From HLUCCA09 sp039189975 (lineage in GTDB: Bacteria; Pseudomonadota; Alphaproteobacteria; Rhodobacterales; Rhodobacteraceae): 10,026 nt of DNA. A program made the position numbers and the translations under genes. Shown piece by piece: positions 6,280 to 10,026 of this stretch (position 1 is the first letter of the stretch; each line of letters starts with the position of its first letter). The notes beneath the pieces were generated by a model, which was given only the letters and a program-made list of their open reading frames with translations, was not told the DNA's origin and searched no databases. Location of the stretch: the NCBI GenBank assembly GCA_039189975.1, contig JBCCYI010000179.1, positions 1-10,026 on the forward strand. The letters run 5' to 3'.

Positions 6280-7184
6280 GCGGGGATCGCGCGGCGCTGC
6301 TTGCGCATCTGAAGACCGGCGCGACAACAACGTGCCGGGCCTGGGGGCTCGCGCGCACGGACGGCCAACACTTTGGCTTTACGGACCATGACCGTGATCT
6401 TGCTTTCGAGGGCTGGACCTTTCGGGCCGGGACGGGGCTCACTGCCGGCATGCTCGCTCAAACCACGGGCCTCGCTGTCGACAATATCGAGGCCGAGGGC
6501 GCGCTGACGAGCGAAGCCTTGTCCGAGGCGGACATCGCGGCCGGCCGATACGACGGGGCCAGCATCGTGAGTTGGCTTGTCAATTGGAAGAACGTGGCGG
6601 AGCGCATGGTGCTCTTTCGCGGATCAGTCGGGGAGATCACGCGGGCCGGAGGCGCGTTTCGCGCAGATTTGCGCGGGATCTCAGAAGACCTCAATCAACC
6701 GCGTGAGCGTGTCTACCAGCGCCCGTGCGAGGCGCTCCTGGGGGATGCGGACTGCGGTGTCAACCTCTCCTCACCCACCTTCGCCACCGACGCAGAGGTG
6801 GCCTCTGCGGAAGCGGGGCGCCGCTTCACATTTGATGGGCTGACCGGGTACGCGCCGGCGTGGTTTGAACGGGGCCGGTTGCGCGTTCTGACCGGCGCGA
6901 GTGCGGGGCTTGTCGGTCAGATCAAGATTGATCGCGAGGTGGGCGCGACGCGTGAGATCGAGCTCTGGCAGGATCTTCGTGGGGACGTCTCGGCTGGGGA
7001 TGTGGTTCGACTGGAGGCCGGATGCGACAAGCGGATTGCAACCTGTCGGCAGAAGTTCTCCAACGTTCTGAACTTTCGCGGATTCCCACATATTCCGGGA
7101 GATGATTGGATCACATCCTACCCGCGGGCGGGCGAGGTTCATGATGGGAGCAGCTATCTGCGGCTGCCTCGTGACGAGGTATGA
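6276..7184 (+). CDS. g13: GTA tail hub protein (gp13, DUF2163 / phage_BR0599 family)
   Basis: Hub protein, 302 aa, related in position and pattern to lambda gpL. The ATG at 6276 overlaps the g12 stop. The N-terminal DUF2163 domain shows CRAWGLARTDGQHFGFTDHDRDLAFEGWTF (residues 20-49), VDNIEAEGALTSEALSEADI and the strand WKNVAERMVLFRGSVGEI; the C-terminal BR0599 domain starts near 'AFRADLRGISEDLNQPRERVYQRPCEALLGDADCG'. Four cysteines, C151, C160, C250 and C257 (C-x8-C and C-x6-C), are placed like the iron-sulfur ligands described for gpL-type hubs, so an Fe-S cluster is likely. The end FSNVLNFRGFPHIPGDDWI is typical of the family. It overlaps g14 by ATGA (7181-7184). Confidence 0.95.
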   Translation: MSGDRAALLAHLKTGATTTCRAWGLARTDGQHFGFTDHDRDLAFEGWTFRAGTGLTAGMLAQTTGLAVDNIEAEGALTSEALSEADIAAGRYDGASIVSWLVNWKNVAERMVLFRGSVGEITRAGGAFRADLRGISEDLNQPRERVYQRPCEALLGDADCGVNLSSPTFATDAEVASAEAGRRFTFDGLTGYAPAWFERGRLRVLTGASAGLVGQIKIDREVGATREIELWQDLRGDVSAGDVVRLEAGCDKRIATCRQKFSNVLNFRGFPHIPGDDWITSYPRAGEVHDGSSYLRLPRDEV

Positions 7185-7645
7185 GTGTCGCGGCGGGACC
7201 ACGGGTCGTTGAAGTTGCGCGGGGCTGGATCGGAACTCCCTACTGCCACCAAGCCTCGGCGCAAAACGCAGGCGCGGATTGTCTGGGGCTGGTCCGGGGA
7301 GTGTGGCGCTCGCTCTACGGGCCGGAGCCGCAGGACTTGCCAGCCTACACCCCGGATTGGGGAGAACCGAGTCACACCGAGGTCATCTGGCAAGCCTGCG
7401 AGACCCACTTGCGCTTGCGAAAGCCTGGGGAGGCGCCGGAGGTCGGTGATCTTCTGCTCTTTCGCTTGCGTCCCGGCCTTGTGGCGAAACATCTCGGGAT
7501 CGCAGCGGCGAGCCCGGACGGACCGACGTTTCTGCATGCCATGAGTGGGCACGGCGTTGTGGAAAGTCCGCTCAGTGCGCCCTGGGCCCGTCGGGTTGCG
7601 GCGCGGTTCGTCTTTCCGCCCATCCCTTCAACGGACAAGGATTGA
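7181..7645 (+). CDS. g14: GTA tail-associated NlpC/P60 cell wall peptidase (gp14)
   Basis: Cysteine peptidase of the NlpC/P60 family, 154 aa, thought to cleave the peptide stems of recipient peptidoglycan so the tail can pass. The ATG at 7181 is in an ATGA overlap with g13, with GAGG at 7176-7179 very close, so the start relies on coupling. Motifs: ARGWIGTPYCHQAS near residues 13-26, the catalytic cysteine in GADCLGLVRG (C34), the histidine in AKHLGIAAA (H104) and a third polar residue in FLHAMSGHG (H119). The C-terminal WARRVAARFVFPP closes the fold. It has no signal peptide, as expected for a protein assembled into the particle. g15 begins 3 nt after the stop. Confidence 0.95.
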   Translation: MSVAAGPRVVEVARGWIGTPYCHQASAQNAGADCLGLVRGVWRSLYGPEPQDLPAYTPDWGEPSHTEVIWQACETHLRLRKPGEAPEVGDLLLFRLRPGLVAKHLGIAAASPDGPTFLHAMSGHGVVESPLSAPWARRVAARFVFPPIPSTDKD

Positions 7646-7648
7646 GAC

Positions 7649-10026
7649 ATGGCCACCCTTTTGCTTGGTGCTGCCGGGGCCGCGATTGGCGGCGCCGTAG
7701 GCGGCTCGGTGCTCGGTTTGTCCTCGGTCATTATCGGCCGTGCGATTGGGGCAACGCTGGGTCGGGTTATCGACCAGCGGCTCATGGGAAGCGGGAGCGA
7801 GGTTGTCGAATTGGGCAAGCTTGCGCGTTACCGGGTGACCGGAGCGAGCGAAGGGGCGCCCATGGGACGTGTCTATGCGCGCAACCGGGTGGGCGGGCAG
7901 GTTATCTGGTCGACCCGTTTCCGGGAGAGTGTGCGCAAGAAGCGCGTCGGCGGCAAGGGTGGTGGCGGTGGGACCACAACCCGCAGCTACAGCTATTCCG
8001 TAAGCCTGGCTGTCGCGTTGGGGGAGGGGCCTATCCTGCGTGTGGGTCGTGTGTGGGCCGACGGGATGGAGATCGACACGTCAGTTCTGGATATGCGCGT
8101 CTATTCCGGGACGGAGGACCAATTGCCGGACCCGCTGATCGCCGCGGTCGAGCGCAGTGCCGTGCCTGCGTATCGCGGGACGGCCTATGTCGTGATCGAG
8201 GACATGCCGTTGGCGGATTATGGCAACCGCGTGCCACAGCTGTCCTTTGAGGTCGTCCGTCCGCCGGATGCTGCGGTTGTGCCGGCAGGCGCGGAAAGCC
8301 TGTCGACGCTTGTTGAAGGCGTTTGCCTGATCCCCGGCTCGGGCGAGTACGCGCTCGATACGGAACGCGCTGTGTTCGAGGCTGGACCCGGCCAAACGAA
8401 GGTGGTCAATCTGAACTCTCCCGGGCGGGAAACGGATTTTCTCGCGTCCTTGCGGCAGCTGGAGGAAGAGGTTCCGACCTGCAGGTCGGTGGTTCTTGTC
8501 GTTTGCTGGTTTGGAACTGATCTGCGGTGCGGTGACTGCGAAGTGCATCCGCGTGTGGAGAGCAACGGGGATGACTCGACGTCCACGCCATGGTTTGTAT
8601 GTGGTCTTTCGCGCGAATTGGCCGAAACAGTGCCGCTTCTCGAGGGGCGGCCGGTCTACGGTGGCACTCCGACGGATCAGTCGGTGATTGCGGCGATTTC
8701 GGAGTTGCGGGCGCGGGGCTATCACGTGACCTTTTACCCCTTCATCCTAATGGAGCAAATGTCGGGGAACACGCTGGACGATCCTTGGAGCAATTCCGGC
8801 TCCCAGGCCATTTTACCGTGGCGGGGGCGCATTACGACCTCCATTGCGCCAGGTCGACCTGGCACTCCCGATCGCAGCGTCGTCGCCGAGGATGAAGTGG
8901 CGGCTTTTCTAGGAGATGCAGAGCGCAGTGACTTCGCCATTGATAGCTATTCCGGCGATCTGGAAGAGCTTGGGAACGGCGGTCGGCCAGTGGTCAATTA
9001 CACGCGGGAGCTCCCCGAGCCAGAGGTCGGGGAAGATGCCGCGCCGGCCGATTGGGGATATCGCAGGTTCATTCTGCATTACGCCAATGTTTGTGCAGCT
9101 GCGGGCGGCGTGGATGCGTTTTGCGTGGGTTCCGAGCTACGCGCGCTAACACAGATCCGGGGGGACGGAGACAGCTTTCCTTTTGTCGAAGGTCTTCGAG
9201 CACTTGCCGACGATGTGCGTATGGTTCTGGCTGATACGAAGATCGGATATGCGGCAGATTGGTCGGAGTATTTCGGATACCACCCTCAGGACGGCTCCGG
9301 AGATGTTTACTTTCATTTGGACCGCTTGTGGTCGAACGAGAACATCGACTTTGTTGGAATCGATAACTACATGCCGCTCACAGACTGGCGAGACGGACTG
9401 AATCATACCGATGCAGTTAATGGTGTCTCTTCCATTTATGAAATGGATTATCTGAGAGCGGGGGTTGCCGGTGGGGAGGGATACGATTGGTATTATCCCA
9501 GTTCAGCGGATCGCGATACTCAGAATCGTGTGCCAATTTCGGATGGCGCCTACGGCGAAGATTGGATCTTTCGATACAAGGATATTCGGGGGTGGTGGGA
9601 GAACCAGCACTTCGAGCGACGTGCCGGAGTGCGGCAGAGTACGCCTACGGATTGGCAGCCACAATCGAAGCCGGTTTGGTTCACGGAGTTTGGGTGCGCC
9701 GCAGTCGATCGTGCGACCAATCAGCCGAACAAATTCCTCGATCCGAAGTCCTCGGAATCCCCGTTGCCTTACTTTTCCAATGGGTCACGGGACGAGTATC
9801 TTCAGGGACAATACTTGCGTGCGGTTGTCGGATACTGGAGTGATCCGGACAATAATCCGGTCAGTTCTGTCTATGATGGTCCAATGGTGGACATGTCGAA
9901 GGCGCATGTCTGGTCCCGTATTGGTCACGCGAGCCTTCAAGCGGTCGCTTCGCGACGCGAGAGGCTTTGCGAGCTACCGGACGTTAAAAACGTCCGGCTA
10001 CAATTAAGCCGTCGCGATGCGACGGC
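7649..10026 (+). CDS. g15: GTA tail-tip megatron (gp15, GTA_TIM domain), incomplete: diverges after Trp755 and runs off the window
   Basis: Large tail-tip protein; ATG 7649 follows AAGGA (7637-7641). The frame has no stop to the window end (792 codons), against about 1300 aa in RcGTA gp15. Residues 2-45 are a Gly/Ala-rich hydrophobic segment, typical of tail-tip proteins. RYRVTGASEGAPMGRVYARNRVGG opens the first domain. The GTA_TIM domain begins near LVVCWFGTDLRCGDCEV (C286, C294, C297) and includes YHVTFYPFILMEQMSG (from Y358), GSELRAL (E496), IDFVGIDNYMPL and WFTEFGCAAVD (E680). E496 and E680 sit where TIM-barrel glycosidases keep their two catalytic acids, so glycan cleavage is possible. 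After MVDMSKAHVW (to W755) the family usually continues AWDARP; here it changes to an Arg-rich sequence with inverted repeats (bases 9914-10026). GC falls to about 52% over 9181-9900. The Phage-tail_3 and receptor-binding parts are not seen. Confidence 0.9.
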   Translation, partial: MATLLLGAAGAAIGGAVGGSVLGLSSVIIGRAIGATLGRVIDQRLMGSGSEVVELGKLARYRVTGASEGAPMGRVYARNRVGGQVIWSTRFRESVRKKRVGGKGGGGGTTTRSYSYSVSLAVALGEGPILRVGRVWADGMEIDTSVLDMRVYSGTEDQLPDPLIAAVERSAVPAYRGTAYVVIEDMPLADYGNRVPQLSFEVVRPPDAAVVPAGAESLSTLVEGVCLIPGSGEYALDTERAVFEAGPGQTKVVNLNSPGRETDFLASLRQLEEEVPTCRSVVLVVCWFGTDLRCGDCEVHPRVESNGDDSTSTPWFVCGLSRELAETVPLLEGRPVYGGTPTDQSVIAAISELRARGYHVTFYPFILMEQMSGNTLDDPWSNSGSQAILPWRGRITTSIAPGRPGTPDRSVVAEDEVAAFLGDAERSDFAIDSYSGDLEELGNGGRPVVNYTRELPEPEVGEDAAPADWGYRRFILHYANVCAAAGGVDAFCVGSELRALTQIRGDGDSFPFVEGLRALADDVRMVLADTKIGYAADWSEYFGYHPQDGSGDVYFHLDRLWSNENIDFVGIDNYMPLTDWRDGLNHTDAVNGVSSIYEMDYLRAGVAGGEGYDWYYPSSADRDTQNRVPISDGAYGEDWIFRYKDIRGWWENQHFERRAGVRQSTPTDWQPQSKPVWFTEFGCAAVDRATNQPNKFLDPKSSESPLPYFSNGSRDEYLQGQYLRAVVGYWSDPDNNPVSSVYDGPMVDMSKAHVWSRIGHASLQAVASRRERLCELPDVKNVRLQLSRRDAT
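9914..10026. repeat. block of inverted repeats replacing or interrupting the g15 sequence
   Basis: Three hairpins lie in 113 bases. H1 is GTCGC (9944-9948) / GCGAC (9952-9956), flanked by AGCCT (9932-9936) and AGGCT (9962-9966). H2 is a perfect 9-bp stem, CCGGACGTT (9977-9985) / AACGTCCGG (9989-9997), with loop AAA. H3 is a perfect 8-bp stem, GCCGTCGC (10008-10015) / GCGACGGC (10019-10026), with loop GAT. H1 and H3 share the stem core GTCGC..GCGAC with a 3-base loop and are 67 bp apart, so a repeating unit is likely. GCGAG occurs three times (9929, 9957, 9969). The block begins where similarity to GTA gp15 ends. This resembles a REP/BIME-like or other palindromic mobile repeat. I do not recognise a named family. 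Confidence 0.7.

Noticed and set aside
7642..8250. 202-aa + strand frame overlapping the start of g15
   Set aside because: It is Arg/Gly/Cys-rich and out of frame with the clear gp15 sequence; a shadow frame.
9977..9997. Hairpin H2 as an intrinsic terminator
   Set aside because: Neither strand has a T-tract following the stem; the A/T run is in the loop.
9926..10026. Integron attC site or insertion sequence end
   Set aside because: I find no pair of R''/R' core sites and no transposase coding; the perfect short stems fit a palindromic repeat family better.
1..10026. CRISPR array, tRNA, integrase or defence genes
   Set aside because: None found on either strand; all coding capacity is explained by GTA structural genes.

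Overview
The window is the structural part of a gene transfer agent (GTA) cluster of the Rhodobacter capsulatus RcGTA type. Every recognisable gene is on the + strand. Their order matches RcGTA genes g3 to g15: portal, prohead protease, major capsid, head-tail connectors, tail tube, tail chaperones, tape measure, distal tail protein, hub, NlpC/P60 peptidase and the large tail-tip 'megatron'. This order, the short tape measure (about 231 aa), the GTA_TIM domain and the high GC content (mostly 60-70% in hand counts) point to an alphaproteobacterium of the Rhodobacterales. The genus cannot be told from the sequence.

Layout. Bases 1-623 hold the C-terminal part of the portal; the rest of it and the expected g1/g2 (terminase) lie upstream. 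The protease (623-1177) and the capsid (1209-2438) form the head module. A strong GC hairpin (2460-2485) separates the abundant capsid from the connector genes g6, g7 and g8 (2514-3864). A 67-nt gap precedes the tail tube g9 (3932-4342), followed by g10, g10.1 and g11 (4346-5571). A 75-nt gap precedes the baseplate module g12, g13, g14 and g15 (5647 to the window end). Most junctions are ATGA or TGATG overlaps or gaps of 1-3 nt, so the cluster looks like one translationally coupled transcription unit. Its promoter is not in the window.

How the genes work together: the protease matures the capsid, the portal and gp6-gp8 join head to tail, gp9 polymerises around gp11 with help from gp10/gp10.1, and gp12-gp15 build the distal tip that meets the recipient envelope and peptidoglycan. 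In a GTA the particle carries random host DNA.

The unusual part is the last 110 bases. The g15 reading frame stays open to the window end, but after Trp755 (about base 9913) the protein stops resembling a GTA megatron and becomes arginine-rich. The DNA there is a block of inverted repeats, and the last one ends exactly on the final base. This is either a palindromic repeat inserted into, or truncating, g15, or a contig edge in repetitive DNA. The C-terminal part of the megatron is absent from the window. Apart from this, I see a well-conserved known system and no evidence of a new one.
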